Origin: Thermoleophilales bacterium
GTDB lineage: Bacteria > Actinomycetota > Thermoleophilia > Solirubrobacterales > 70-9
DNA: 64,000 nucleotides
Direction of reading: 5' to 3'
NCBI GenBank assembly: GCA_020636955.1
Contig: JACJWY010000007.1
Location: 62,001-126,000 of the forward strand
The translations under genes and the position numbers were made by a program. Under the pieces are notes generated by a model. The model worked only from the letters and a program-made list of their open reading frames with translations. It was not told the origin of the DNA and made no database searches. Of the stretch, positions 7,967 to 17,225 are shown piece by piece (position 1 is the first letter of the stretch; every line of letters starts with the position of its first letter).

Positions 7967-9793
7967 ATGGCGAAGTTCACTCCAGACACGATCGATCGGG
8001 TTCGCGCGGCCGCGGACATGGTCGAGATCGTTTCCGCCCAGACCGACCTCAAACGCGCCGGTGGCGGCCGTTACATGGGGCTCTGTCCCTTCCACGAGGA
8101 ACGTTCTCCCTCGTTTTCGGTAAACGCGACCGACAAGCTCTACCACTGCTTCGGCTGCGGGGTCGGGGGTGACGTCTTCGAGTTTGTGATGAGTACCGCA
8201 AACCTCGACTTTCCGGACACGGTGGAAATGCTGGCCGAGCGTTACGGCGTCGAGGTCACGCGGGAGAAGGAGGATCCCAGGGCCGAACAGCGCCGTCAGG
8301 AAAGGGCAAGGCTATCCGAGCTGATGGAGCGGGCCGGCAGCTTTTACGCCAGTTTCTTCCGGACCGCCGACGAAGCTGCGAAGGCCAGGGAATACCTTGA
8401 GGAGCGCGGTCTCGACCGCGGAATCCTTGAGGATTTCGGGGTCGGTTACGCGCCCAGCGCCTGGCACACTTTGCTGGTGCGCAGCCAGAGGGCCGGGTTC
8501 AAGGTCGGCGAACTGGAACGGGCGGGACTCGCCCAGAAGGGCCGAAACGGCGGGCATTACGACCGGTTCCGGGAGAGGATCACCTTCCCGATCCGCGATG
8601 CCCGCGGCCGGGCGGTGGGCTTCGGGGCGCGGGCGATGCGTGATGAACAGGGCGCCAAATACATCAATACCGCCGAGAACGAACTCTTCCACAAGAGCGA
8701 AATCCTCTACGGAATAGACCGGGCCCGGGCATCGATGGCCAGGGCCGATCGGGCGATCCTGGTTGAGGGCTATACGGATGTGATCGCTCTCCATCAGGCC
8801 GGTCTGAAGGAGTCGGTGGGGATCATGGGGACCGCCCTGACCGAGCAGCAAGTCGCCCAGCTCTCGGCCGTGGTCAACACGGTGGTCCTTGCCCTGGACG
8901 CCGACGCAGCCGGCCAGAAGGCGATGCTCAGGGCCCAGGAAGTGGCGGCCGGCCGTCGCCTGCAGATCCTGGTCGCGGCGATGCCCGAGGGAGTGGACCC
9001 GGCCGAGATGGTCATCGAGCAGGGTGGCGCCGAACGCTTTCGCGATCTGGTGGAAGGGGCCGTTGATCTGGCGGAATTCCAGGTCGATCTGATCCTCGCC
9101 GGGGTCGACCTGGCTTCTCCCCGCGACCGTGACCGGGGCCTGGCCGAAGCGGCGCCGGTCCTCGCGAAGGTGCCCCCCGGGGCAACGAGGCAGGAACTGA
9201 CCAGAAGGGTGAGCGAGCGTCTCCAGATCGACTCCAGCGTGGTCCTGTCCAGGGTCGATGCGGAGGGGGCGTCGGCCAGTCCCGCAAGCCCGGCTCCAGG
9301 TGGCGGAGACCGGGTCTCCTCGCGGCCGGGAAGCACTTCGAGTGGCAATGGGACCGATCAGCCGGCCAGGCCTGCCGTGCTATCCCGTCGCGAACGAAGC
9401 GAAAGGTGGCTGCTGGCGATGTGCGTCGCAAAACCCGATGAAGGCCGCAAGTGGCTGGAGAAGCTCGATTCCAGGCACTTGAGTTCACCCTTGACCGAGC
9501 GCACGGTTGACTGGCTGAAGGATCATCTGGATGACCCCGCTTCCGGCCTCGATCCGCAGGACCGCGAACTTCAGAAGATGATCGCCGCGCTGGTCGCGCG
9601 GGCCGACCCGGACCTGGTCGGGACCGGATCGATCAGGCGCAATTACCTGGAACTGGAACTGGCCGCCCTGGAAGACGAAATCTCCGCCGCCGCCAATGCC
9701 GGTGATGCCACCAGAAGGGCCGAGTTGCAAAGGCATCGGTCCGGGCTGGTAGAGCAGTTGAGAAAGGCATCGTCCGATGAACCGGCCACCTGA
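7967..9793 (+). CDS. dnaG: DNA primase DnaG
   Basis: Primase that makes RNA primers for replication, 608 residues. In order: a CHC2 zinc finger (CPFHEERSPSFSV...YHCFGCG, residues ~43-68); the RNA-polymerase core with EERGLDRGILEDFGVGYAP; the TOPRIM domain (ILVEGYTDVIALHQAG, then VVLALDADAAGQKAM); and a C-terminal helicase-interaction region after a low-complexity Ser/Pro/Gly linker at residues ~425-470. The catalytic TOPRIM acidic residues are intact. ATG start, 21 bases after dgt. The linker is poorly conserved and its length varies in the family. Confidence 0.97.
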   Translation: MAKFTPDTIDRVRAAADMVEIVSAQTDLKRAGGGRYMGLCPFHEERSPSFSVNATDKLYHCFGCGVGGDVFEFVMSTANLDFPDTVEMLAERYGVEVTREKEDPRAEQRRQERARLSELMERAGSFYASFFRTADEAAKAREYLEERGLDRGILEDFGVGYAPSAWHTLLVRSQRAGFKVGELERAGLAQKGRNGGHYDRFRERITFPIRDARGRAVGFGARAMRDEQGAKYINTAENELFHKSEILYGIDRARASMARADRAILVEGYTDVIALHQAGLKESVGIMGTALTEQQVAQLSAVVNTVVLALDADAAGQKAMLRAQEVAAGRRLQILVAAMPEGVDPAEMVIEQGGAERFRDLVEGAVDLAEFQVDLILAGVDLASPRDRDRGLAEAAPVLAKVPPGATRQELTRRVSERLQIDSSVVLSRVDAEGASASPASPAPGGGDRVSSRPGSTSSGNGTDQPARPAVLSRRERSERWLLAMCVAKPDEGRKWLEKLDSRHLSSPLTERTVDWLKDHLDDPASGLDPQDRELQKMIAALVARADPDLVGTGSIRRNYLELELAALEDEISAAANAGDATRRAELQRHRSGLVEQLRKASSDEPAT

Positions 9794-9828
9794 AGGCAGC
9801 AACCATTCGGTAGTCTGATCGTCCGCAT

Positions 9829-9901
9829 TCGGGGGTAGCTCAATCGGTAGAGCATCTGACTGTTAATCAGAGGGTTGGCGGTTCGAGTCCGCCCCCCCGA
9901 G
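9829..9901 (+). tRNA. tRNA-Asn (GTT)
   Basis: A complete 73-base cloverleaf. Acceptor arms are TCGGGGG (9829-9835) and CCCCCGA (9894-9900) with discriminator G at 9901. The D-stem is GCTC/GAGC, the anticodon loop CTGTTAA carries GTT for asparagine, and the T-arm is GGCGG-TTCGAGT-CCGCC. The 3' CCA is not encoded. The last base directly abuts the stop codon of the convergent glycosyltransferase gene. Confidence 0.98.
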
Positions 9902-11113
9902 TCACCGGAGCCCGTCCGGAATCCGGAGCGGGCTCATTTTCCCGCCGCCGGTCAGCGTTTCGACCAGGTCCGCTCCCCGGGCCGGGCCATCGTGGCCGGC
10001 ATGCCAGGCGGCGATCTGCCCGGCGCGCACCCTGTACACGGGTTCACCGAGGATCTCGCCCACCGCCCATCGAAGGGAGCGGGGCCCGGTCAGGCTCCAG
10101 CGAATGGACCGGCCAACCTCCGCCCAGGTGATTCTGGCCGCGGTTTCGTTCATGTCCCCGGCGGCCGGGCAGGTAAGTACGGGGACCCCCTCCGCGAGAG
10201 CCCTTGCGACCGTGCCATGACCCCCGTGGCAGATCACCAGGGACGAAAGAGGCAGGACCTGCGAGTAGCTGAGCCAGTCGACCAGCACCGCGTTCGGCGG
10301 CACTTCGATCGGTCGGCTGGGCCGGACCCGGTTGGTAGTTGCCACGACCCGCAGCGGCTGGCCGCCGAGCGCGGCAAGAGCCGAGCGGACGAGGCGGTTG
10401 TCCGGATCCTGTGACGTGCTCGGGGCAACCAGGACCAGCGGATCGTCTCCGGGTGGCAGAGTGATGTCTTCAAACGGGGTCTCGAAAGGCATCGGTCCCG
10501 TGACGTGGACCGAAGAAGGCCACTCGCGCGGATACTCGAGTTGCGGGTAGGTGGCAACCATGGCGAGGTCAGGGCTTGTTCCTCCATGGAAGCGTTCGGT
10601 CGGCGGCAACCCGACCAGGGCGCGCTGGGTATTCAGGTCATCCCGGCCCCGCTCCAGACCGAATCCGAGCGCCTTCTCCGTGAAGCTCCAGAAGCCGCGT
10701 CCGAGCCGGGAGCGGGGAGGCAGGGCACCGATCGAGAAGAAAGGCATGCCGTGGTACTGCACCGGATAAATGTGGGGGATGAGCGTTCCCCAGGCGCAAC
10801 CGTATGCCTCTGCGGCCAGGGCTGGAGCCACGGTGAGGATGTCATTGACCACAACGTCCGGGTTGAACTCTTCGAGCAACGGCATCAGGGCCACGGCTGC
10901 CTGTCCGGCGCCCGGAGAACCCGATGAGGGTGGCGGGAACACCTGGTACTGGGCGGCGCTGACGAACCTGAGGCCCGCCTCCTCGACTGTCTGCTGCCAC
11001 TGCGGCCAGGTTTCAACAATCACCTCGTGGCCGCGGGCCTGAAGGGCCCGGGCTAGGCCGATCGCCGGAAACACATGACCGGGGTCGCCGAAGGCAGCGA
11101 CCAGGCAGCGCAA
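9902..11113 (-). CDS. Glycosyltransferase, GT1/UGT-like
   Basis: A 403-residue GT-B-fold transferase related to macrolide/UDP-glycosyltransferases. The N-terminal acceptor domain begins RCLVAAFGDPGHVFPAIGLARAL, and the C-terminal nucleotide-sugar domain carries the signature ICHGGHGTVARALAEGVPVL near residues 310-330. No signal peptide or membrane anchor is visible, so it is probably cytosolic. Acceptor and sugar donor are unknown; natural-product, lipid or sterol glycosylation are all possible. It converges on tRNA-Asn with no gap and contains that gene's terminator in its last codons. A second GT1 gene lies at 37531-38811, but the two are clearly different proteins. Confidence 0.88.
   Translation of the reverse strand: MRCLVAAFGDPGHVFPAIGLARALQARGHEVIVETWPQWQQTVEEAGLRFVSAAQYQVFPPPSSGSPGAGQAAVALMPLLEEFNPDVVVNDILTVAPALAAEAYGCAWGTLIPHIYPVQYHGMPFFSIGALPPRSRLGRGFWSFTEKALGFGLERGRDDLNTQRALVGLPPTERFHGGTSPDLAMVATYPQLEYPREWPSSVHVTGPMPFETPFEDITLPPGDDPLVLVAPSTSQDPDNRLVRSALAALGGQPLRVVATTNRVRPSRPIEVPPNAVLVDWLSYSQVLPLSSLVICHGGHGTVARALAEGVPVLTCPAAGDMNETAARITWAEVGRSIRWSLTGPRSLRWAVGEILGEPVYRVRAGQIAAWHAGHDGPARGADLVETLTGGGKMSPLRIPDGLR
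9908..9940 (+). terminator. Intrinsic terminator of the tRNA-Asn gene
   Basis: GAGCCCG (9908-9914) pairs with CGGGCTC (9929-9935), and the loop can extend the stem through TCCGG/CCGGA. ATTTT follows. It begins six bases after the tRNA and lies wholly inside the 3' coding end of the convergent glycosyltransferase gene, so those codons must also satisfy the hairpin. Confidence 0.75.
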
Positions 11114-11136
11114 AGCTCGCGAAGCTGCGGCCAGCT

Positions 11137-11874
11137 CTACATCCCCTGGGTTTCAGGTCCCGCCACGGGACGGGCCATGATCAACTCCGGCACCGCACAG
11201 GCGGGGGAGACGTTTAGCAGGAAGCTGACCGCCTCGGCGATGTCTTTCGGCTGCATCATTTCCTCGGCGGGCACCGCCTGCTGGGCAAACTCGGTCATGT
11301 CGGTAGCGACGAATCCGGGACAGATCGCGGTGACGGCGACCCCGGTGCCCATCAGCTCCTTCTGGGTCGACTTGGAAAAGCCGATCACCGCGGCCTTGGT
11401 CGCCCCATAGATCGAAAGCCACGGCGGGGAGTCGACTCCCGCGATCGAGGCCAGATTGACGATCAGTGCCTTGCCGTGTTCCTCACCGGCCTTCTTGAGC
11501 AGCTCGACCGATTCGCGGGTCGCGACGGCGAGGGCTCGCAGATTGACCGCGACCTGGAGGTCGAGGTGCTTGGTCTGGATTTCGTGGATCGGCTGGCCGA
11601 TCCCGATTCCCGCATTGTTGACCAGGCAGTCGAGCCGGCCCCACTGGCGCTTGTGCTCGGCGACCAGTTCGACGACGGCTTCCTCGGAGGTGACGTCGGC
11701 GACGACCGCCTCGACCTTGAGGTCATCGTCGGCCAGCCCTTCGGCCGCCTTCAGCAACTTGTCCTCCCGACGGCCGGAGATCGTGACCGCGTATCCGCTC
11801 TCCGCGAGGCGTCTTGCGATTGCCAGACCGATGCCGCCCGAACCACCCGTAACCAATGCCGCCCGCTTTGCCAC
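11137..11874 (-). CDS. Short-chain dehydrogenase/reductase (SDR)
   Basis: Classical SDR oxidoreductase, 245 residues, with the NAD(P) Rossmann motif TGGSGGIG at the N-terminus, NNAGIG, the catalytic Ser in NLASIAG and the YGATKAAV catalytic Tyr-Lys pair. Substrate is unknown. I start at GTG 11874 (VAKRAALVTGG), which has GGAG five bases upstream and gives the normal family length; an in-frame ATG at 11904 would add ten residues. The next minus-strand gene downstream, the glycosyltransferase, starts 24 bases away, so the two may be co-transcribed and could act on one metabolite, which is inference. Confidence 0.9.
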   Translation of the reverse strand: MAKRAALVTGGSGGIGLAIARRLAESGYAVTISGRREDKLLKAAEGLADDDLKVEAVVADVTSEEAVVELVAEHKRQWGRLDCLVNNAGIGIGQPIHEIQTKHLDLQVAVNLRALAVATRESVELLKKAGEEHGKALIVNLASIAGVDSPPWLSIYGATKAAVIGFSKSTQKELMGTGVAVTAICPGFVATDMTEFAQQAVPAEEMMQPKDIAEAVSFLLNVSPACAVPELIMARPVAGPETQGM

Positions 11875-12019
11875 TCTCGCTCCGTTTCGTAGGATGAAAA
11901 CCATCGGGAGCCTATGCCAGAAACGGGACCGGGCGCGGGCGAGCCTGCACTCGCGCTCGCAAATGTGGAGAATGTTGGCGCCCGACCGAAGTTTCCGTCC
12001 GAGATCGATGAGGTGAGCC

Positions 12020-12382
12020 ATGAGTGAGGAGAAGTCAGACAGCGAGCTGCTCGGTGCTTTCGCCAAGGAGGCACGGCAGCGTTGCGACGTTATCTCTGCC
12101 GGGCTCGACACGGGCACATCTGACTTCGAGGCTCTCCGCCAGGAGGCCCACGCGCTTCACGGCACCGCCTCGACCCTGGGCCTGCGCCGCATCGGCGAGC
12201 TCGCGGGATTGATGGAGTCCGACCTCTCCGACGCCGCCAAGGCCGGCGAGATACGGCCGAACCGGGCCAGTCAGATATCCGAGGCCGCGGAGGCTCTCGC
12301 CTCAGGCGTGAAGGCCGCGGCCAACGGGGAAGAGGAACCGCCCGACGTGGGTCGTTCGCTCTCCCAGCTTTTCGCTCTCTGA
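12020..12382 (+). CDS. Hpt-domain phosphotransfer protein
   Basis: A 120-residue, mostly helical, acidic protein resembling the histidine phosphotransfer (Hpt) domain of multistep phosphorelays. The key segment is EAHALHGTASTLGLRRIGELAG, matching the Hpt pattern H-x-L-K-G-x-x-x-x-x-G with the phosphorylatable His near residue 42; the usual Lys two positions after it is replaced by a His. A standalone Hpt protein would relay phosphate between a sensor kinase and a response regulator, but neither is encoded nearby. It could alternatively act as an inhibitory partner. Divergent from the SDR gene, with about 145 bases between the starts. Confidence 0.75.
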   Translation: MSEEKSDSELLGAFAKEARQRCDVISAGLDTGTSDFEALRQEAHALHGTASTLGLRRIGELAGLMESDLSDAAKAGEIRPNRASQISEAAEALASGVKAAANGEEEPPDVGRSLSQLFAL

Positions 12383-12405
12383 GCCACCCGCTCCCAGAGC
12401 GTCCC

Positions 12406-12479
<74 letters not shown>

Positions 12480-12627
12480 TCACAAACGGCAGGCGGCGCT
12501 TGCGCACCGTCGTCGCTGGCGAGCGGAGACCGAGCGGAAGACTGCCGGCCGGCTGGGACGGGAGTGGTATCTTCGGCGCGGCTGATTTCTGGCGCCGCGG
12601 ACCGACGCTGTTGCACGGGGAAAATTG

Positions 12628-14121
12628 ATGGGGAAATCACGGAGGGTCATAGGCCGGTGGTGCTGGCTGCTGGCGCTTGTCGCAGCCTGGCTGGGCTGGA
12701 TGGGGTTCGCTTCGATGGCGGACTCGGCTCCGAAGACGCCATATGGAAACGCGGGACGCTGGATCACCGATGCCAACGGCCGGGTAGTGATCATTCGCGG
12801 GATAAACGTTGTCCCCGACAGGGAAACTGATGCTCCCTCCGATCTCGGCTTCGGGAATGACGATGCGGTGTTTCTCGCCCGACAGGGCCTCTCCGTGGTG
12901 CGGCTGGGTGTCTGGCTCGGGCTCCTTGAGCCCCAGCCTGGCCTCTGGGACCGCAAGTACCTCGGGCGGATCGAGAAGACCGTGAACATCCTGGGATCGC
13001 ACGGCGTCCGGACGATCCTTGACTTCCATCAGGACAAGTACAGCGACGCGGTGGGTGGTCGCGGACTTCCCGACTGGATGGTCCAGACCGATGGTCTGCC
13101 ATCGATCAGCACTGGCTCGGCCGTCGACTATTTCGCCAACCCGGCACAGAAGCGCGCCTGGGATCACTTCTGGGCAAACGACCCAGGACCGAACGGCGTC
13201 GGCCTTCAGGACTCGTATGCGGCCGCGTGGAGGAAGGTCGCGAAGCGCTTCGCCACCAACCCCGACGTGGTCGGCTACGAAATCATGAACGAACCGATTC
13301 CCGGCTCACCGGGATTGACTTGCTTCCAGGTCGGTTGTGCCACATTCGACCAGGATGCGATGACCTCGTTTCTGGAAAGGGTGATCGCGGCAATCCGCGC
13401 CGTGGATCGCCTCACGATGATCTATTACGAACCCCATGTCTTCTTCAACATCGGGGTTCCCACCTACATCGGCAAGATCGAAGACCCGCACCTCGGGTTC
13501 TCTTTTCACGACTACTGCCTGAGCTTCATTTCCAGCGGATCCCTGGAAGGCTGCGATGCGGCAGACGAGAAGGTTTTCGACAACGCTGAAGCACGGGCCA
13601 GGGCGCCGTTCGGAGACGCGCTGCTGCTCAGCGAATTCGGATCGACCGACCAACGTTCCGCACTCGAACCAATGCTCCAGCGAGCGGACCGGCGGATGGT
13701 TTCGTGGCTTTTCTGGAACTACGACGATTACATGTGCTTTGGCACCTGCGCGAAGGGCGCGTTCGTGGAAGACCTAAACCAGTCGCCCATAGCCGACAAC
13801 GTGAATCAGAAGCTGGCACACATGCTTGTTCGTCCATATCCGCGGGCTGTGGCGGGCACGCCCGAAGCCTTCCATTTCGACCCCGGCACGCGAGTGTTCA
13901 AACTCCGGTACAACACAGCAAGGGCTGGCGGCAAAGGACGGTTTCCGCGCGGATCGGTGACCGAGGTGTTCCTGCCGTGGCGGGTCTACCGGGACGGATA
14001 CAAGGTCAGGTTAAAAGGCGCAAAGCGTGTTTCGCCGAGGAGGTCGAACGTGCTCCGCCTCCGCAGCCTAAAAGGGGAAACGCGGATCAGTCTCAAAGTG
14101 ACTCCGTACGCCAGCCCCTGA
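12628..14121 (+). CDS. Secreted GH5-family glycoside hydrolase (endoglycoceramidase-like)
   Basis: A 497-residue exported glycosidase. An N-terminal signal peptide or anchor (RRVIGRWCWLLALVAAWLGWMG, ~residues 5-28) precedes the (beta/alpha)8 domain. The acid/base Glu is in YEIMNEPIPG (about residue 222) and the nucleophile Glu in LLSEFGSTD (about residue 336); TILDFHQDKYSD is the usual substrate-site strand. The pattern resembles the endoglycosylceramidase/GH5 branch more than true cellulases. A C-terminal beta-type domain (residues ~400-497) ends in a basic Arg/Lys-rich stretch. I use the ATG at 12628, seven bases after GGGG; an adjacent TTG at 12625 is possible. Glycolipid or glucan are candidate substrates. 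Confidence 0.87.
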   Translation: MGKSRRVIGRWCWLLALVAAWLGWMGFASMADSAPKTPYGNAGRWITDANGRVVIIRGINVVPDRETDAPSDLGFGNDDAVFLARQGLSVVRLGVWLGLLEPQPGLWDRKYLGRIEKTVNILGSHGVRTILDFHQDKYSDAVGGRGLPDWMVQTDGLPSISTGSAVDYFANPAQKRAWDHFWANDPGPNGVGLQDSYAAAWRKVAKRFATNPDVVGYEIMNEPIPGSPGLTCFQVGCATFDQDAMTSFLERVIAAIRAVDRLTMIYYEPHVFFNIGVPTYIGKIEDPHLGFSFHDYCLSFISSGSLEGCDAADEKVFDNAEARARAPFGDALLLSEFGSTDQRSALEPMLQRADRRMVSWLFWNYDDYMCFGTCAKGAFVEDLNQSPIADNVNQKLAHMLVRPYPRAVAGTPEAFHFDPGTRVFKLRYNTARAGGKGRFPRGSVTEVFLPWRVYRDGYKVRLKGAKRVSPRRSNVLRLRSLKGETRISLKVTPYASP

Positions 14122-14155
14122 TACGCGGTCTCCGGTTTGGACCCTCGTCGGCTGG

Positions 14156-16252
14156 TCAGTTTCCGGACTGCTTCGAGCCCGGCGGGAAATCGAGCTTGGC
14201 GAGTTCCTTCTCGAGCCAGGGGGCCATCGTCTCCATATAGGTGGCAGAGACGTGGTAGCTGTCCCGGTAGACGAGGGCGTTGCCGATCACGGCCGGGCAG
14301 CGGCCGTCGGAACAGAGGATCGGCATCGGGTCGATAATCTCGACCCCGGTCTTTTCGGCCGCATCGACGTCGAAGCCGAGCTCGGGATGTCGTTTCGGGG
14401 CGAAGGCGCAGGTTTTCAGGTTGTCGAGGTTCTCGGCCACGCATTCGTGGGGCAGCCAGGGCTGGCGCGGGGCCTGGGCCTGGTCACGGATCAGGATGAC
14501 CTTGTCTGAATCCTTTTCAAGCTTCCGGAAGGTTCTCGCCATCCCGTCGACCAGGTAAGGCTCGCTGGCCAGACGGCTCAGCTGCTTGCCGTTCTTCTTG
14601 AGGCTGTAGACGGCCTGGGTCGAGGTCGCGACCACGACCAGGTCGGGATGCTCCTCCTTGATCCGGTCGAGCGAGTTCTGGCGCCACTCGTCGCAGTACT
14701 TGCTCAGTTTCACGTCGGCGATCACGCAGTTGCCTCGCGAGAGGCCGGTGATCTTCCAGCCGCGCTCCTTGCCGATCGCATCCAGGGCCGGCATGTACAT
14801 CATCGAATGGGAATCGCCGAACAGGAAGACCGAGATGTCGCCATCGGGGTCACCGTAAGTGCAGTCACCCGACTCGGTTCGTGGCCCCAGCAGGAGGCAG
14901 CCGTCCGAGTACATCTGACCGCGATCCTCACGGGCGTGGAGCGGGTTCGGTTTGATCTTGTCGACCGAGTTGACCAGCGGGACATGTCCGTTCTTGACCA
15001 CCGCGGCCCCGGCAACCTCGTCCTGGCTGATGATGTCGACGTTGATCCGGTTCGAGCCGAGCCAGAGACCGAAGGCGGCAGCCGCGATCGAACAGGCGCC
15101 ACCGATCGCGAGGGCGCGATTCGGGCGTAGCTTGAGGATTTTCGCCCGGCGGACCGGGTCTTCAAGCAGGGTGTGGCTGATCTGGGTCGGAATCCAGGAG
15201 AGAAGCGTGGCGACAACCAGCCATTGCCAGGTCAGGTTGTCGAAGATGCCCAGGGCGAAGACCACAAAGGGCCAATGCCAGAGGTACCAGGAATAGGAAA
15301 TGTTTCCGAGGTACTGGAAGGGGCGGGTCGAGAGGATCCGGGTCGTGATGCCCGCACCGGAAGCGCCGACCACGAGCAGGGCGACCGTGGCCATGACCGG
15401 GTAGAGGCCATTGGAGCCGGGGAACGGGGTGGAGGCCGACATCGTGTAGGTCGCCCAGCCGAGGACACCCACCGCTGCAACGCCGATCACGGTCGCAAGC
15501 CAGGCCGGCATGCCGATCTTCGTTTTCGGCAAAACCATCGCGAGAATGGCCCCGAAGGCAAGCTGCCAGGCCCGGGCGACGGTTGAGAAGAAGGCTGCCT
15601 CCGGATTGACCTGGGTGAAGTGGATGCTGTAGATCAGCGAAGCGATCGCAACCGGCACGATGAAAACCAGGACCAGGCCCTTGGTGGGCCGCCGGAACTT
15701 CGCGGCCAGCGCGCCGGCCACAAGCAGGATCAGCGGCCAGACCACGTAGAACTGTTCTTCGACCGACAGTGACCAGTAATGCTGGACCGGGCTGTGGATT
15801 CCGTCCGCGGCAGCGAAGTAGTCGACGCCCTGGACGATGAAATGCCAGTTGACGAAGTAGAGCGCGGCGGCGAAAACGTCACCCCCGATCTCGACCTGAC
15901 GGGCCAGCGAGAATATGAACAGCGTGCCGATACAGATGAAGACCAGGACCAGGGCCGCCATCGGCAACAGGCGCTTGGCCCGCCGGGCGTAGAAGTTGCG
16001 GATCGAGACCTTGCCGGTCTTCTCGATTTCGCGGACCACGAGTCCGGTGATCAGGAACCCCGAGAGGACATAGAACACGTCGACCCCGATGAAGCCGCCT
16101 TTGGCCCAGGGGATCGAGGCATGACATGCAAGGACAAGGGTTACCGCAATTGCGCGGATTCCCTGGATGTCGGGCCGGAAGTTGGAGCCCGATTCTTTAG
16201 CCGTAGGGGAGCCGCTTTCTCTGGCGGCGACCTCGGCACCGCCAAGAGCCAT
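14156..16252 (-). CDS. Acyltransferase-3 family membrane protein with C-terminal SGNH domain
   Basis: A 698-residue OafA/YrhL-type O-acyltransferase. After a polar N-terminus, FRPDIQGIRAIAVTLVLACHA opens the acyltransferase-3 domain; GFIGVDVFYVLSGFLI is the second signature and ten or so membrane helices run to about residue 390. The C-terminal periplasm-side SGNH domain (~residues 440-698) has FLFGDSHSMMYMPAL as the catalytic Ser block and DSYHVS near the end as the Asp-x-x-His block. Such proteins O-acetylate cell-envelope sugars or exported glycans. The convergent GH5 gene ends 34 bases away. Confidence 0.93.
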   Translation of the reverse strand: MALGGAEVAARESGSPTAKESGSNFRPDIQGIRAIAVTLVLACHASIPWAKGGFIGVDVFYVLSGFLITGLVVREIEKTGKVSIRNFYARRAKRLLPMAALVLVFICIGTLFIFSLARQVEIGGDVFAAALYFVNWHFIVQGVDYFAAADGIHSPVQHYWSLSVEEQFYVVWPLILLVAGALAAKFRRPTKGLVLVFIVPVAIASLIYSIHFTQVNPEAAFFSTVARAWQLAFGAILAMVLPKTKIGMPAWLATVIGVAAVGVLGWATYTMSASTPFPGSNGLYPVMATVALLVVGASGAGITTRILSTRPFQYLGNISYSWYLWHWPFVVFALGIFDNLTWQWLVVATLLSWIPTQISHTLLEDPVRRAKILKLRPNRALAIGGACSIAAAAFGLWLGSNRINVDIISQDEVAGAAVVKNGHVPLVNSVDKIKPNPLHAREDRGQMYSDGCLLLGPRTESGDCTYGDPDGDISVFLFGDSHSMMYMPALDAIGKERGWKITGLSRGNCVIADVKLSKYCDEWRQNSLDRIKEEHPDLVVVATSTQAVYSLKKNGKQLSRLASEPYLVDGMARTFRKLEKDSDKVILIRDQAQAPRQPWLPHECVAENLDNLKTCAFAPKRHPELGFDVDAAEKTGVEIIDPMPILCSDGRCPAVIGNALVYRDSYHVSATYMETMAPWLEKELAKLDFPPGSKQSGN

Positions 16253-16305
16253 CCGCGGCAGGCTACCGGTTCACCCCGAAATGGCGTCCGCTCGGCCGGG
16301 AGAAG

Positions 16306-17172
16306 TCAATTCCTGATCCAGAGGGCGTCATCGCCGAGTGGAACCCGCTGCACCTTCTGCTCTCCCAGCAGGTGGACCAGCTTGCGCTCGGCGTCGATCC
16401 GGTCCGGCTTGTCCATGCCGCTGGTCATGATCGCCGCCACCTCCTGGGTGGTCAGACCGGCGGGGTAGAGCTGGAGTGCCTCAAGGGGATCCTCGGCCGG
16501 TCCCATGCGGTTCAGGCCGGGATCGATGTTGGCGATCATCACGTCGTAGGCTTCGATCGGCTGGAAACCGCCGACCTCGGCCCGCCGGTCTCCGTGTTCG
16601 AAGATCACTGAAGGTGCCGTGTACCGCTCGCCATTGGCGTGGGATGCGGTCTTGTCCTGGAGGTGCGTCGCGCCGCCGGTCGCGCTGCGGGCGTGGCCGT
16701 AGTCCACCTCGTAGGCGGCGACAACTTCGGGGTTGTCGATCGCGGCCATGACGGCCGCGGAATCGAGTCCGGGTACAGTCTCGAGCGCCTCGGCCAGCTG
16801 GGACCGGTCGTCAAGCACGAGAGGCGTATTGAAATGAAGCAACTGAAGGGTTCTCAGGACCCGCCATTCCGAGCCGGGGTGGAGCAGGCGGGCTGCGGTG
16901 ATCGCCTTGCAGGCGGTGGCGCTGGTGAACGAACGGACCTTGGTTTCGATCGCGAAAGGCATGCCGTACCGGCAGCGGAAATCGAAGTACAGGTCGGAGA
17001 GGGTTTCCCGCGAGTAGGGCACGGGATGGTTCTCGTCGGAAAGCCCGATAACGGCCAGGTGCCATTCGATCTGGTCCCGGTAGCGCCATTCGAGGGTGCG
17101 GAAGGCCGGACTGGCCGAATAGCCCCAGGGACAGGAGGGATCATTGAAGAGGAGAGCCTTGATCTGCGCCAT
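16306..17172 (-). CDS. DsbA-family thioredoxin-fold protein
   Basis: A 288-residue cytosolic thioredoxin-fold protein of the DsbA/FrnE/2-hydroxychromene-carboxylate isomerase group. The N-terminal strand KALLFNDPSCPWGYSA places a cysteine at the active-site position, but the motif is C-P-W-G, so the second (resolving) Cys of CxxC is missing; a helical insertion domain follows (residues ~65-190). There is no signal peptide. The single-Cys motif suggests a glutathione/mycothiol-S-transferase-like or isomerase role rather than disulfide formation, but this is inference. The substrate is unknown. Confidence 0.82.
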   Translation of the reverse strand: MAQIKALLFNDPSCPWGYSASPAFRTLEWRYRDQIEWHLAVIGLSDENHPVPYSRETLSDLYFDFRCRYGMPFAIETKVRSFTSATACKAITAARLLHPGSEWRVLRTLQLLHFNTPLVLDDRSQLAEALETVPGLDSAAVMAAIDNPEVVAAYEVDYGHARSATGGATHLQDKTASHANGERYTAPSVIFEHGDRRAEVGGFQPIEAYDVMIANIDPGLNRMGPAEDPLEALQLYPAGLTTQEVAAIMTSGMDKPDRIDAERKLVHLLGEQKVQRVPLGDDALWIRN

Positions 17173-17225
17173 GAAGCGAAGCCTAGATGGTCACGATGGC
17201 GGGCATCCCGGTTAGACTTCCCCTG

